This document shows, piece by piece, positions 42,223-50,632 of a DNA stretch of 64,000 nt. Position 1 is the first letter of the stretch, and each line of letters starts with the position of its first letter. The DNA is from Sorangium cellulosum So0157-2 (GTDB lineage: Bacteria > Myxococcota_A > Polyangia > Polyangiales > Polyangiaceae): assembly GCF_000418325.1 (NCBI RefSeq), contig NC_021658.1, positions 10,368,001 through 10,432,000 on the forward strand, given 5' to 3'. Both the position numbers and the translations under genes were made by a program. Below the pieces are notes generated by a model. It saw nothing but the letters and a program-made list of their open reading frames with translations. It searched no databases and was not told the origin of the DNA.

Positions 42223-44000
42223 TGCAGGCGACCCGACAGATCACGAAGCTTCGCGGCGCGGGGGAGCCGCCGCCGAACCTCGCCGACGACGCGGAGGCGC
42301 GCCGCCGCTTCTCGTGGGCCGAGGCGCGGGCCGAGCTGACCGGGCTGCCCGGCGGGCAGGGGCTCAACATGGCCTACGAGGCCGTGGACCGCCACGCCGC
42401 GGGCGCCCGCAGGGATCGCGTCGCGATCCGCTGGCTCGGCAAGGATGGAGAGCGGGTGGACGTCCGCTACGGCGAGCTGGCCGCGCTCACGGCCCGCTTC
42501 GCCGGTGCGCTCGCCGGCCTGGGGGTCCGGCCGGGAGATCGCGTCTACACGTTGCTCGGCAGGACGCCGGAGCTCTACGTCGCGGCGCTCGGCGCGCTCA
42601 AGCACCGGGCGATCTTCTGCCCCCTGTTCTCGGCCTTCGGCCCCGAGCCGCTGCGCGCGCGGATGAGCATCGGCGAGGCGCGCGTGCTCGTGACCACGTC
42701 GCGGCTCTACGCGCGCAAGGTCGCGCCGATCCGCGGCGAGATGCCGTGGCTCGAGCACGTGATCCTCGTGGACGGCGAGGCGCCGGGGACGCTCTCGTAC
42801 CGGAGGTTGCTCGACGAGGCGCCCGCCGCGACGCAGATCCCGCCGACCGATCCGGAGGCGCCGGCCCTGCTGCACTTCACGAGCGGGACGACAGGCACGC
42901 CGAAGGGCGCGCTCCACGTCCACGCCGCGGTGGTGATGCACCACGTGACCGGGAGGCTCGCCCTCGACCTCCACCCGGACGACATCTTCTGGTGCACGGC
43001 GGACCCGGGATGGGTGACAGGGACGTCCTACGGCATCCTCGCGCCGCTGACGAACGGCGTGACCATGGTCGTCGACGAGGCCGACTTCGACGCCGAGCGC
43101 TGGTACGAGATCCTCGAGCGGGAGCGCGTCACGGTCTGGTACACCGCGCCCACCGCGATCCGGATGCTCATGAAAGCCGGCGTGGAGCCGCTCCGCGCCC
43201 GCGATCTCGGCGCGCTGCGCTTCATGGCCAGCGTGGGCGAGCCCCTGAATCCGGACGCGGTGCTGTGGAGCAACGAGGTGCTCGGCCGCCCCTTCCACGA
43301 CGGCTGGTGGCAGACCGAGACGGGGGGAATCATGATCGCCAACCTCGCCTGCATGGATGTCCGCCCAGGCTCCATGGGGCGCCCGCTGCCAGGCGTGGAG
43401 GCGGCGATCGTGCGCCGCAGCCCCGATGGCGGCGTCGAGGTGATCGAGGAGCCCGACGTGGAGGGGGAGATCGCGCTGCGGCCCGGCTGGCCGTCGATGT
43501 TTCGCGCCTACTGGAACGACCCCGAGCGTTACGCGAAGTGCTTCGCGGGCGGCTGGTACCTGAGCGGCGATCTCGCCCGGCGGGACGAGGACGGATATTA
43601 CTGGTTCGTCGGGCGCGACGACGACGTCATCAAGAGCGCCGGGCACCTCATCGGCCCCTTCGAGGTGGAGAGCACGCTGCTCATGCACCCCGCCGTGGCC
43701 GAGGCCGCCGTGATCGGTCGGCCGGATCCGATCGCCGGCGAGATCGTCAAGGCGTTCGTCGCGCTGAGGCCCGGGCACGCGCCGTCCGCGGACGTCGAGC
43801 GGGAGCTCATCGGCTTCGCGCGCAAGCACCTCGGGCCAGCGGTCGCGCCGCGCGAGATCGCCTTCGCCGGCTCGGTGCCGCGGACGCGCAGCGGCAAGAT
43901 CATGCGGCGGCTGCTCCGGGCGCGCGAGCTCGGTCTGCCCGAGGGCGACCTGTCCACGCTCGAGGCGGGGCCGGACAGGGCCGGGGAGGCGGAGCCGTGA
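42219..44000 (+). CDS. Acetyl-CoA synthetase-like AMP-forming acyl-CoA ligase
   Basis: 593 residues from the ATG at 42219 (GGGGAGACG upstream; a second ATG follows at once). Adenylate-forming enzyme motifs: LLHFTSGTTGTPKGALH (A3), WCTADPGWVTGTSYGI, DGWWQTETGG (A5), LSGDLARRDEDGYYWFVGRDDDVIKSAG (A7/A8) and PRTRSGKIMRRLLRA (A10), whose lysine is the one acetylated by Pat-type enzymes. The WWQTETG motif is that of acetyl- or propionyl-CoA synthetases. It activates an acid with ATP and CoA. At under 600 residues it is shorter than housekeeping Acs of about 650. Translation is coupled to the ACP gene, so it may load ACP instead of, or besides, CoA. Confidence 0.9.
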   Translation: MMQATRQITKLRGAGEPPPNLADDAEARRRFSWAEARAELTGLPGGQGLNMAYEAVDRHAAGARRDRVAIRWLGKDGERVDVRYGELAALTARFAGALAGLGVRPGDRVYTLLGRTPELYVAALGALKHRAIFCPLFSAFGPEPLRARMSIGEARVLVTTSRLYARKVAPIRGEMPWLEHVILVDGEAPGTLSYRRLLDEAPAATQIPPTDPEAPALLHFTSGTTGTPKGALHVHAAVVMHHVTGRLALDLHPDDIFWCTADPGWVTGTSYGILAPLTNGVTMVVDEADFDAERWYEILERERVTVWYTAPTAIRMLMKAGVEPLRARDLGALRFMASVGEPLNPDAVLWSNEVLGRPFHDGWWQTETGGIMIANLACMDVRPGSMGRPLPGVEAAIVRRSPDGGVEVIEEPDVEGEIALRPGWPSMFRAYWNDPERYAKCFAGGWYLSGDLARRDEDGYYWFVGRDDDVIKSAGHLIGPFEVESTLLMHPAVAEAAVIGRPDPIAGEIVKAFVALRPGHAPSADVERELIGFARKHLGPAVAPREIAFAGSVPRTRSGKIMRRLLRARELGLPEGDLSTLEAGPDRAGEAEP

Positions 44001-44107
44001 GCGTCGCGCGGACACAACCCGTCTCCGCGGTCGGCCGCGCAGGTTGGCTCAAGGTATGCGATGGGAACCCTCACCGGCATGCTCGCCGGCATCCAGACGC
44101 AGCCGGC

Positions 44108-44179
44108 GGTGTGCTCAGCACGTCGCGCGCCAAGGAGGCCGACGCGCGCCGGATGGGCGCGAGCGCGTTCGAGGTCACC
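44108..44179 (+). pseudogene. Remnant of a zinc alcohol dehydrogenase gene
   Basis: In one frame the DNA reads GVLSTSRAKEADARRMGASAFEVT. This resembles the NAD(P)-binding segment of cinnamyl-alcohol-type dehydrogenases (consensus roughly TTSxxKEADARRLGA). Neither flank continues the match. Only about 24 residues are involved, so this could be chance, but the motif is distinctive. Confidence 0.5.
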
Positions 44180-44241
44180 GTCGTGGCAGCGTCATGGCGT
44201 CGCGTGCAGTCGCGGAGGAGCCCACCCCATGAACGCACCCC

Positions 44242-44656
44242 ATGAACGCCGAAGCCGAGCCCTTGCGCCTGGAAACGCCGCCCGGCGCGCCGTTCGCCTT
44301 CGAGGTCGTGATCGACCCTCGGGGGCCGCGCCGCTTCCGGGTGACCGAGCCGGGGCGGGACGCCCGGATCTACGAGATCGCCCGGGCGCAGCAGCCGGAT
44401 TACCTCGACCTGTTCGAGGCGCTGGCGCGTGACCTCGGGACCCGCGTGCCGCTCGCCCGCACCCCGCCGCCGCCGCGGAAGGGCGCAATGGTGGGGGCCA
44501 GGGCACCCCTCGGTGGCCATCGGCGCCGACGGGCGCCATCACGTCTTCCTGCACGCCTTCCGGGCAGGCGTGGCCGGATACAAGGCCTTCCGCGCCTCGC
44601 TCACCGCGCCGATCCGCTTCGAGGGCGGCGTCGTCTCGCTGGACGGGTCCGTCTAG
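44242..44656 (+). pseudogene. Hypothetical gene split by a frameshift
   Basis: The first part (about 83 codons, MNAEAEPLRLETPPGAPFAF to VPLARTPPPPRKGA) and the second part (AQWWGPGHPSVAIGADG to RFEGGVVSLDGSV) are in different frames that meet near 44490. Joined with a single-base change they give one smooth protein of about 138 residues. The second part (HHVFLHAFRAGVAGYKAFRA) has strong coding character. No family is recognised. Either a true frameshift or a sequencing error at the G-rich stretch GGTGGGGGCC may explain it. Confidence 0.6.
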
Positions 44657-44664
44657 AAAACCGG

Positions 44665-44832
44665 TCACATCAGCGTCTCGGGGAAATCAACAGAGAGGAG
44701 AAAACCGCAAGGGCGCGAGGACGGCCGGTTGACGCGGCTCAGCTTGCGCACGAGCTGCAGAGACGCCGCGCGGATCTCCTCCTCGGTGGCGGGCGGCTCG
44801 AAGTCGACCAGCGTCCTGATGTTACGGCACAC
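44665..44832 (-). pseudogene. Truncated DUF2277 protein
   Basis: 55 codons from a GTG at 44832. The sequence VCRNIRTLVDFEPPATEEEI followed by RAASLQLVRKLSRVNRPS is the start of the DUF2277 family. Full members are about 85-90 residues and continue with SKANEAAF-type helices; here the match breaks after NRPS into PCGFLLSVDFPETLM and a stop. The lost C-terminal third suggests a non-functional gene. It is convergent with the frameshifted gene just before it, in a stretch dense in remnants. Confidence 0.75.
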
Positions 44833-45178
44833 GGCGGTCTCCGAGGTTCGCGTGGACGGGCATCGATCCTGGTCTCGCGGCGCGCTGGCCGTCCAAGCGC
44901 TCCCTGCAGGGGCCACCTCGCCGAGCTCCTCGACGCCGTGACACCTGCTCGCAGCGGCCCCAGGATGCTGTCATGGCGCGATGGCGGGCATGGCGCGATC
45001 GTGGATCGGCGCTCCTGGGCTGGCGCCGCGGCGCGCCTTGGCAGAGCTCACCTGCGCTGGCGTCGCAGCGCGCACCGGCAGAGAACGAGCGGACTCGGCG
45101 CGTGGAGCTCCTCGTGGAGCGAAAGGGCGCCGTGATGACGTCTGCCCGCGGTTCAGGAGCTGGGAGGGAGGACCCAAG
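44833..45178. other. Intergenic region before the VOC gene
   Basis: 346 bases. No gene or clear promoter is recognised, apart from the strong ribosome site GGGAGGGAGGA at the right end. Confidence 0.5.
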
Positions 45179-45967
45179 ATGAGCACGATTGAGCGGCATG
45201 TCCCGGGGACCCCGTCGTGGGTCGATCTGATGACGCCCGATTTCGAAGGCGCGCTGAAGTTCTATGGCGGCCTCCTCGGGTGGACGTTCGAGGTCGGCCC
45301 GCCGGAGCTCCACCATTACACGATGTGCAAGGTCGGCGGGCGCAACGCGGCGGGCATCGGCAAGCGCCCCGAAGGCGCCTCGTTCCCCTCGGCGTGGAGC
45401 GTCTACTTCGACGGCGACGACGCCGACCGGATCGCCGAGAGCATCCGCGCGAACGGCGGGCAGATCATGACGGGTCCGATGGACGTGATGGACCTCGGGC
45501 GCATGCTCGTCGCGGCCGATCCGACCGGCGCCGTCTTCGGCGTGTGGGAGCCGAGGAAACACACGGGCGCGCAGGTCGTCGAGGAGCCCGGCGCGACGAT
45601 CTGGCACGAGGTCGACACCCGCGACAACAAGAAGGCGGCCGACTTCTACTGTCGTGTCTTCGGGCTCGAGGCGCGCAAGCGCGAGGTGCCCGGGATCGAC
45701 TACATGGCGCTCCTCAAGGGCCCGAAGGCGGCCGGCGGCGTGCTCCAGATGGACGAGCAGTGGCCGGCCGATCTCCCGCCGCACTGGATGGCGTATTTCG
45801 CCGTCGCCGACGTGGATGCGTCCATCGTCAAGGTGCAGGAGCTGGGCGGCAAGGTGCACGTGCCGCCCTTCGACACGTCCTATGGCCGGCAATCGGTGGT
45901 CGCCGATCCCTGGGGCGCGGCCTTCACCCTCATGACGCCGCGCTGGCCCTTGGGCTCGGCGGCCTGA
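45179..45967 (+). CDS. VOC-superfamily (glyoxalase/dioxygenase fold) protein with two modules
   Basis: 262 residues from the ATG at 45179, with GGGAGGGAGGA upstream. Two VOC modules are visible: residues 10-125 (PSWVDLMTPDFEGALKFYGG, ending DPTGAVFGVWEP) and 135-255 (IWHEVDTRDNKKAADFYCRV, ending DPWGAAFTLMTP). Each has the beta-alpha-beta-beta-beta pattern that builds a metal or substrate pocket. The family includes CFP32 (Rv0577)-type antigens and glyoxalases; CFP32-like proteins have just this two-module layout. The reaction is unknown. It stands alone between remnant DNA and the protease gene. Confidence 0.88.
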   Translation: MSTIERHVPGTPSWVDLMTPDFEGALKFYGGLLGWTFEVGPPELHHYTMCKVGGRNAAGIGKRPEGASFPSAWSVYFDGDDADRIAESIRANGGQIMTGPMDVMDLGRMLVAADPTGAVFGVWEPRKHTGAQVVEEPGATIWHEVDTRDNKKAADFYCRVFGLEARKREVPGIDYMALLKGPKAAGGVLQMDEQWPADLPPHWMAYFAVADVDASIVKVQELGGKVHVPPFDTSYGRQSVVADPWGAAFTLMTPRWPLGSAA

Positions 45968-46202
45968 GCGCGCGGGGGCGGCGCTCTCCGCCGCTCCCGC
46001 GCGCTCAGGCGCCCTGTCCCGGCGCACATCGCCCTGAGCGCGCCAATGGATCTCCGCCCGGCGGGGCAGTCCGGCGAATCCTGAGGCGGTCTGCCAGCGT
46101 CGGCTCCGGCATACGCGCCATGCGCTCGGCCGCGGTCGTGTCCCTTGGGCATCGCAGGCAGAAACCCCAGGGCCGCGACCTCGAGCGCCCTGCGAGGCCA
46201 CC

Positions 46203-46976
46203 ATGCTGTACGTGACGCACCTCCTAAGCCCTCTGCTCATGCTGGTTCTACCGCTTTTTCTCGGTTTCCTGCTGCATCGCAGGCTGAAGGTGGGCTGGAG
46301 CCTGTTCGGGGTGGGAGCGTTGACCTTCATCGGATCGCAGCTGCTCCACATTCCGTTCAACGCAGGGCTCACGGCGCTGCTTGCCAACAAGGTCGTGCCG
46401 GCCCCCCCGGGCGACTGGACGCTTTGGGTCAACGCGGCCGTCCTCGGCCTGTCCGCCGGCCTATTCGAGGAAGTGGCCCGCTATCTGGTCTATCGCTTCG
46501 GGACCAACTCCGCGCGGACATGGCGCGGGGGCCTGATGTTCGGCGCGGGACACGGCGGCGTCGAGGCCATGATCGTGGGCGCGCTGGCCGGGCTTGCGGC
46601 GATGAGCATGATCGCGCTCCGCGCCCGCGGCGCCTCGGCCGCGCCGCTCCCCCCGGAGCTTTCGGCCCAGCTCACGGCGTACTGGTCTCATCCCTGGTAC
46701 TATCCCCTGCTCGGCTCGTTGGAACGCGTATTCGTCCTGTGTTTTCACCTCTCGGGGGCGGTGCTGGTCCTGCAGGTGTTCACGCGCCGGAGCCTCCTCT
46801 GGCTGGGGGCTGCCATCCTGTGGCACGCGGTGTTCGACGCCGTGGCGCTCTACACCTTGGCGACCGTGGGGCTCTATTGGACAGAAGCCGTGATCGGGGT
46901 GGGCGCGCTGCTCAGCGTAGGTATGGTCTTCGCCCTGAAGCCCGCGCGCGTCGAGGTCGTGGCCCAGCGCCGGTGA
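46203..46976 (+). CDS. YhfC-family intramembrane glutamic protease
   Basis: 257 residues starting MLYVTHLLSPLLMLVLPLFL. Seven or so membrane helices. The family's motifs are present: AGLFEEVARYLVYRFG with the catalytic Glu pair, GLMFGAGHGGVEAMIVG and AAILWHAVFDAVALY with the conserved His. YhfC proteins belong to the CPBP/PrsW-like clan of glutamic intramembrane proteases, which cut membrane proteins or act as chaperones. Its target is not evident. It is upstream of the pst operon by about 240 bases, but a separate sigma-54 promoter for pstS argues against one transcript. Confidence 0.85.
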   Translation: MLYVTHLLSPLLMLVLPLFLGFLLHRRLKVGWSLFGVGALTFIGSQLLHIPFNAGLTALLANKVVPAPPGDWTLWVNAAVLGLSAGLFEEVARYLVYRFGTNSARTWRGGLMFGAGHGGVEAMIVGALAGLAAMSMIALRARGASAAPLPPELSAQLTAYWSHPWYYPLLGSLERVFVLCFHLSGAVLVLQVFTRRSLLWLGAAILWHAVFDAVALYTLATVGLYWTEAVIGVGALLSVGMVFALKPARVEVVAQRR

Positions 46977-47176
46977 CGCGGAACCGCCAGCTGACTGCCC
47001 GCGGAGAAACCGCTCGACGATCCGCTGTACGTGCCGCGCCGCCTCGTGCTTGAGATTCCCTGCCGGTATCTCTGCCTCCCTCGGTTGACGGCCGGCCGCG
47101 CTCCGCACGGACGGCCACGGCGAGCCCGTCCGCCGAGCTCGGGCGATCGGCGAGGACGCCCTGCACGCCTCCGCGC

Positions 47177-47192
47177 CGGTACGGTCGTTGCT
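47177..47192 (+). promoter_or_regulatory. Sigma-54 promoter of the pst operon
   Basis: CGGTACGGTCGTTGCT, same core as the prs, pdhA and pdhB sites. The start point would be near 47203, just 15 bases before the GTG start of pstS. I did not see a clear pho box (tandem CTGTCAT-like repeats) in the preceding DNA, though a divergent one could be missed. Confidence 0.78.
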
Positions 47193-47217
47193 CGCCCCGG
47201 TGTCCTCGGAGCCGGAT

Positions 47218-48036
47218 GTGATCCCTGGAGGAGCTCGGTCCGTTTGCGCTGCGCTCTGCCTCTGGGTCTCCGCGCTGGCGCTCGGCCATGCGTGCGGTCG
47301 CGAGAGGACATCAGGACTCACGCTGGCCGGCTCGACGTCGGTCCAGCCCTTCGCCGAGAGATGGGCCGAAGCCTACGGCGCGAGGCACGCCGGCGCGACG
47401 ATTCACGTCCAAGGCGGAGGCTCCACGGCGGGCATCCAGGCGGTCGAGAGCGGGACAGCGCAGATCGGGATGAGCTCGCGCGACCTCTTGCCGGACGAGG
47501 CCCAAAGGCTGCGCGGGCTCGTCGTGGCCCGCGACGGAATCGCCGTCGTGGTAAACCCGGAGAACCGCATCGGCGACGTGAAGCTCGACGAGGTGCGCAG
47601 GATCTACGCAGGTGAAATCACCCGCTGGGCCGGCCATGGTGGCCAGGGCCGGAAGATCACCGTCATCACGCGCGAAGAGGGCTCGGGGACGCGGGGCGCG
47701 TTCGAGGAGCTGGTCATGAAGGGCAGGAGGATCACGAGCGCTGCCCTCGTGCAGGACTCGACAGGAGCGGTGCGGCAGATGGTGGCGAGCGATCCGGCGT
47801 CGATCGGTTACATCTCGCTCGACCTCGTCGACACCTCCGTGAAGCCGCTCCGGGTCGACGGGGTCGAGCCCACCGAAGCGGCGATCGACGCCGGGAGATA
47901 CCGGCTCGTGCGTCCGTTTCTCTTCGTGGTCAAGGGCGCGCCGACCGGCGAGGCCAGGGCCTTCATCGACTGGATCAGGGGCCCGGAGGGACAGGCGCTG
48001 ACGCGCAAGGAAGGTCTCTTGCCGCCCGCGCCATGA
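47218..48036 (+). CDS. pstS: Phosphate-binding lipoprotein PstS
   Basis: 272 residues from a GTG at 47218; a TTG at 47188 is in frame but lies within the promoter. Residues 1-25 are a hydrophobic lipoprotein signal ending GHAC (a weak lipobox). The mature part has the phosphate-site motifs of PstS: LAGSTSVQPFAERWAEAYGA, QGGGSTAGIQAV, AQIGMSSRDL, ITREEGSGTRGAFEELV and SIGYISLDLV. It captures phosphate outside the inner membrane and delivers it to the PstCA channel. It overlaps the next gene by four bases (ATGA). Confidence 0.93.
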   Translation: MIPGGARSVCAALCLWVSALALGHACGRERTSGLTLAGSTSVQPFAERWAEAYGARHAGATIHVQGGGSTAGIQAVESGTAQIGMSSRDLLPDEAQRLRGLVVARDGIAVVVNPENRIGDVKLDEVRRIYAGEITRWAGHGGQGRKITVITREEGSGTRGAFEELVMKGRRITSAALVQDSTGAVRQMVASDPASIGYISLDLVDTSVKPLRVDGVEPTEAAIDAGRYRLVRPFLFVVKGAPTGEARAFIDWIRGPEGQALTRKEGLLPPAP

Positions 48037-49826
48037 GCTCGGACATGCTCGCCCGCCGGATCCTGATGCTGCTCGCGACGAGCAGCGTCGGGTTCCTCGC
48101 GCTCATGACCGTGTTCATCTTCCGCGAGGGGGCGCCGTTCATCGCCCGGATCGGCCTCTTTGGCTTCCTGTCGACCGACTGGCACCCCACGGCCGGTATC
48201 TACGGCATCGCGCTCATGATCGTCGGCTCGGCGGTGGTCACGCTCGGCGCGCTGCTCCTCGGCGTGCCGCTCGGGCTCGCCTGCGCGATCGTGCTCGCGG
48301 AGATGGCGCGCCCGCGCCTGCGTGCCCTCCTCAAGCCCGCGATCGAGGTCCTGGCCGGCATCCCGTCGGTGGTTTACGGCTTCATGGGCATCGTCGCGCT
48401 GCTCCCCTGGATCCGGCTCCACCTCGGCGGCGCGGGCGCGTCCGCCCTTGCCGGTGCGGTGATCCTCGGCATCATGATCCTGCCGACGATCATCGGCATC
48501 TCGGTGGACGTCCTCTGCGCGGTGCCGCGCGCTTACCGCGAGGGGGCGCTCGCGCTCGGCGCGACGGAGTGGCAGACGATCGTGCGTGTCGTCCTGCCGG
48601 CGGCGCGCTCCGGCCTCGTGGCCGCGGTGATCCTCGGGATGGGGCGCGCCGTCGGGGAGACCATGGCGGTCATCATGGTCGCGGGCAACTCCGTGCAGAT
48701 GCCGCGCTCGCCGCTCGACTCGGTGCGCACGCTGACCGCCAACATCGCCCTCGAGATGGGCTATGCGGCCGGCGAGCACCGCGCCGCGCTGTTCGCGACA
48801 GGCGTCGTGCTCTTCCTCATCATCATGGCCCTCAACACCACCGCGAACCTGGCGCGAGGGCGCAAGAAGGCGCGCTCGCACCGGCGCGCGGTGAGCGCGA
48901 TGCTAGAGCGCTTTGCTGCCTTTCGCGCGGCGCGCAAGGCAGCTCCCAGAGGACCGGACGGCGCGAGCTCCGGCGCGAGGCCACGGAAGGTGCACCCTCG
49001 AACCGTCCAGGCGGCCGCGCGCGTGCTCCTCTGGTCGATGATGGCCGCAACGCTCCTCGTCCTGCTCGTCATCGTCGGGTTCGTCCTCGAGCGCGGGATT
49101 CCGCACCTCTCCTGGACGTTCCTGTTGACCGCGCCGAGCGACAGCGGTCGCAGCGGCGGCATCTTTCCCATGTTCGTCGGCACGCTGGCCGTCACCAGCC
49201 TCGCCGTGCTGCTCGCGACGCCCCTTGGCCTCGGCACCGCCATCTTCCTGACCGAGTACACCCGGGAGGGGCGCCTCACGCGCCTCCTCCGCTTCGGCGC
49301 GGAGTGCCTGGCCGGCGTACCGTCCATCCTCTTCGGCCTCTTCGGGTTCGTCTTCTTCGTCGTCACCCTCGGGCTCGGCTGGTCCATCCTGGCGGCCGGC
49401 CTCACCCTGGCGTTCATGATCCTCCCGACCGTGATCCGGACGTCGGAGGAGGCGATCAAGGCGGTGCCGCGCGTCCACCGCGAGGTCTCGCTCTCGCTCG
49501 GCGCGAGCAAGTGGCAGACGATCGTGCGCGTCGTGCTCCCGTCGGCGATCCCGGGCATCGTGACGGGCGTCATCCTCGGCGTCGGGCGTTCGATCAGCGA
49601 GACAGCGGCGGTGATCTTCACGGCGGGATCGAGCCTGCCGCGCGCCGTTCCCACGTCGCTCTTCGACGGGACACGCACGCTCTCGGTCCACTTCTACCAG
49701 CTCGCGCGCGAGGCCATCTCGGCGGACAACGCATACGCGACGGCCGCGCTGCTCGTCCTCTCGATCCTGGCGATCAACGTGGCCGCGTATGCGCTCATGG
49801 ACCGGTTCATGAGGCGCTACCGATGA
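48033..49826 (+). CDS. pstCA: Fused PstC-PstA phosphate permease
   Basis: 597 residues, about the sum of PstC and PstA. Residues 1-285 are PstC: EVLAGIPSVVYGFMGIVALL and the EAA loop GALALGATEWQTIVRVVLPA. A basic linker (about 286-330, RKAAPRGPDGASSGARPRK) joins PstA (about 335-597): ECLAGVPSILFGLFGFVFFV and its EAA loop VSLSLGASKWQTIVRVVLPS. Each half has six predicted helices. The frame is continuous with no sign of a stop in the linker. In most bacteria these are two genes; here the two channel halves are locked 1:1, matching the two different ATPases encoded next. Overlaps with both neighbours (ATGA) indicate one operon. Confidence 0.93.
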   Translation: MSSDMLARRILMLLATSSVGFLALMTVFIFREGAPFIARIGLFGFLSTDWHPTAGIYGIALMIVGSAVVTLGALLLGVPLGLACAIVLAEMARPRLRALLKPAIEVLAGIPSVVYGFMGIVALLPWIRLHLGGAGASALAGAVILGIMILPTIIGISVDVLCAVPRAYREGALALGATEWQTIVRVVLPAARSGLVAAVILGMGRAVGETMAVIMVAGNSVQMPRSPLDSVRTLTANIALEMGYAAGEHRAALFATGVVLFLIIMALNTTANLARGRKKARSHRRAVSAMLERFAAFRAARKAAPRGPDGASSGARPRKVHPRTVQAAARVLLWSMMAATLLVLLVIVGFVLERGIPHLSWTFLLTAPSDSGRSGGIFPMFVGTLAVTSLAVLLATPLGLGTAIFLTEYTREGRLTRLLRFGAECLAGVPSILFGLFGFVFFVVTLGLGWSILAAGLTLAFMILPTVIRTSEEAIKAVPRVHREVSLSLGASKWQTIVRVVLPSAIPGIVTGVILGVGRSISETAAVIFTAGSSLPRAVPTSLFDGTRTLSVHFYQLAREAISADNAYATAALLVLSILAINVAAYALMDRFMRRYR

Positions 49827-50623
49827 CAGCCCCGGAGAGACCGGCGGCTGCGCGCCGCGACGCTGGTATAGGCCCGAAGATCGAGCTCCGCGACCTCAGC
49901 GTCAGCCTCGGCGGTCCTCCTGTGGTGCGCGGGGTCAACGTGGCGATCCCGGCGCACACGATTTACGCCTTCATCGGACCGTCGGGCAGCGGCAAGACGA
50001 CGATCCTGCGCACCATCAACCTGCTCTCGATCGAGGTCGACGGTGCACGGGTCCAAGGAGAGATCCTCCTCGATGGGGCCGACGTGCTCGGCCGAGGCGT
50101 GAGCCCGGCGGCCATCCGCCGCAGGGTCGGGATGGTGTTCGCCACGCCGCAGCCGCTCCCCCGGTCGATCTACGAGAACCTCGCCTTCGGTCCGCGGCGC
50201 GCCGGCGTCCGGCGGCGCGCCGAGCTCGACGAGATCGTCGAGGCGAGCCTCCGGGCGGCGCAGCTCTGGGACGAGGTGAAGGATCGCCTGCACGGGTCCG
50301 CGCTCGCCTTGTCCGGCGGGCAGCAGCAGCGCCTGTGCATCGCGCGGACGCTCGCCCTGGGGCCCGAGGTGGTCCTGCTCGACGAGCCGTGCTCCGGGCT
50401 CGATCCGGTGTCCACCCTGAAGATCGAGCAGGCGATGGAGTCGCTGAAGTCGCGCATCACCTGGATCGTCGTCACCAACAACACGAAGCAGGCGGCGCGG
50501 GTGAGCGAGAGGACGGCCTTCTTCTTGCTCGGTGAGCTCGTCGAGGACGGGCCGACGGCGCGCATCTTCACGGCTCCGACCGATCGACGGACGGCCGACT
50601 ACATCGAAGGGCGCTTCGGCTAG
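49823..50623 (+). CDS. pstB1: Phosphate ABC transporter ATPase PstB, subunit 1 (Q- and H-loop residues replaced)
   Basis: 266 residues. ABC motifs: Walker A IGPSGSGKTT (about 52-61), signature LSGGQ (163-167, intact), Walker B VVLLDEP with the catalytic Glu. Two key residues differ from PstB: the Q-loop Gln is Ala107 (VFATPQPLP instead of VFQ-x-PNPFP) and the switch His is Asn219 (VVTNNTKQAAR instead of VTHNMQQAAR). A composite ATP site built from this subunit's Walker A and H-loop would thus be impaired, while its signature can complete the partner's site. It overlaps pstCA by four bases and is followed after nine bases by pstB2. Confidence 0.93.
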   Translation: MTAPERPAAARRDAGIGPKIELRDLSVSLGGPPVVRGVNVAIPAHTIYAFIGPSGSGKTTILRTINLLSIEVDGARVQGEILLDGADVLGRGVSPAAIRRRVGMVFATPQPLPRSIYENLAFGPRRAGVRRRAELDEIVEASLRAAQLWDEVKDRLHGSALALSGGQQQRLCIARTLALGPEVVLLDEPCSGLDPVSTLKIEQAMESLKSRITWIVVTNNTKQAARVSERTAFFLLGELVEDGPTARIFTAPTDRRTADYIEGRFG

Positions 50624-50632
50624 GGACCGGGT

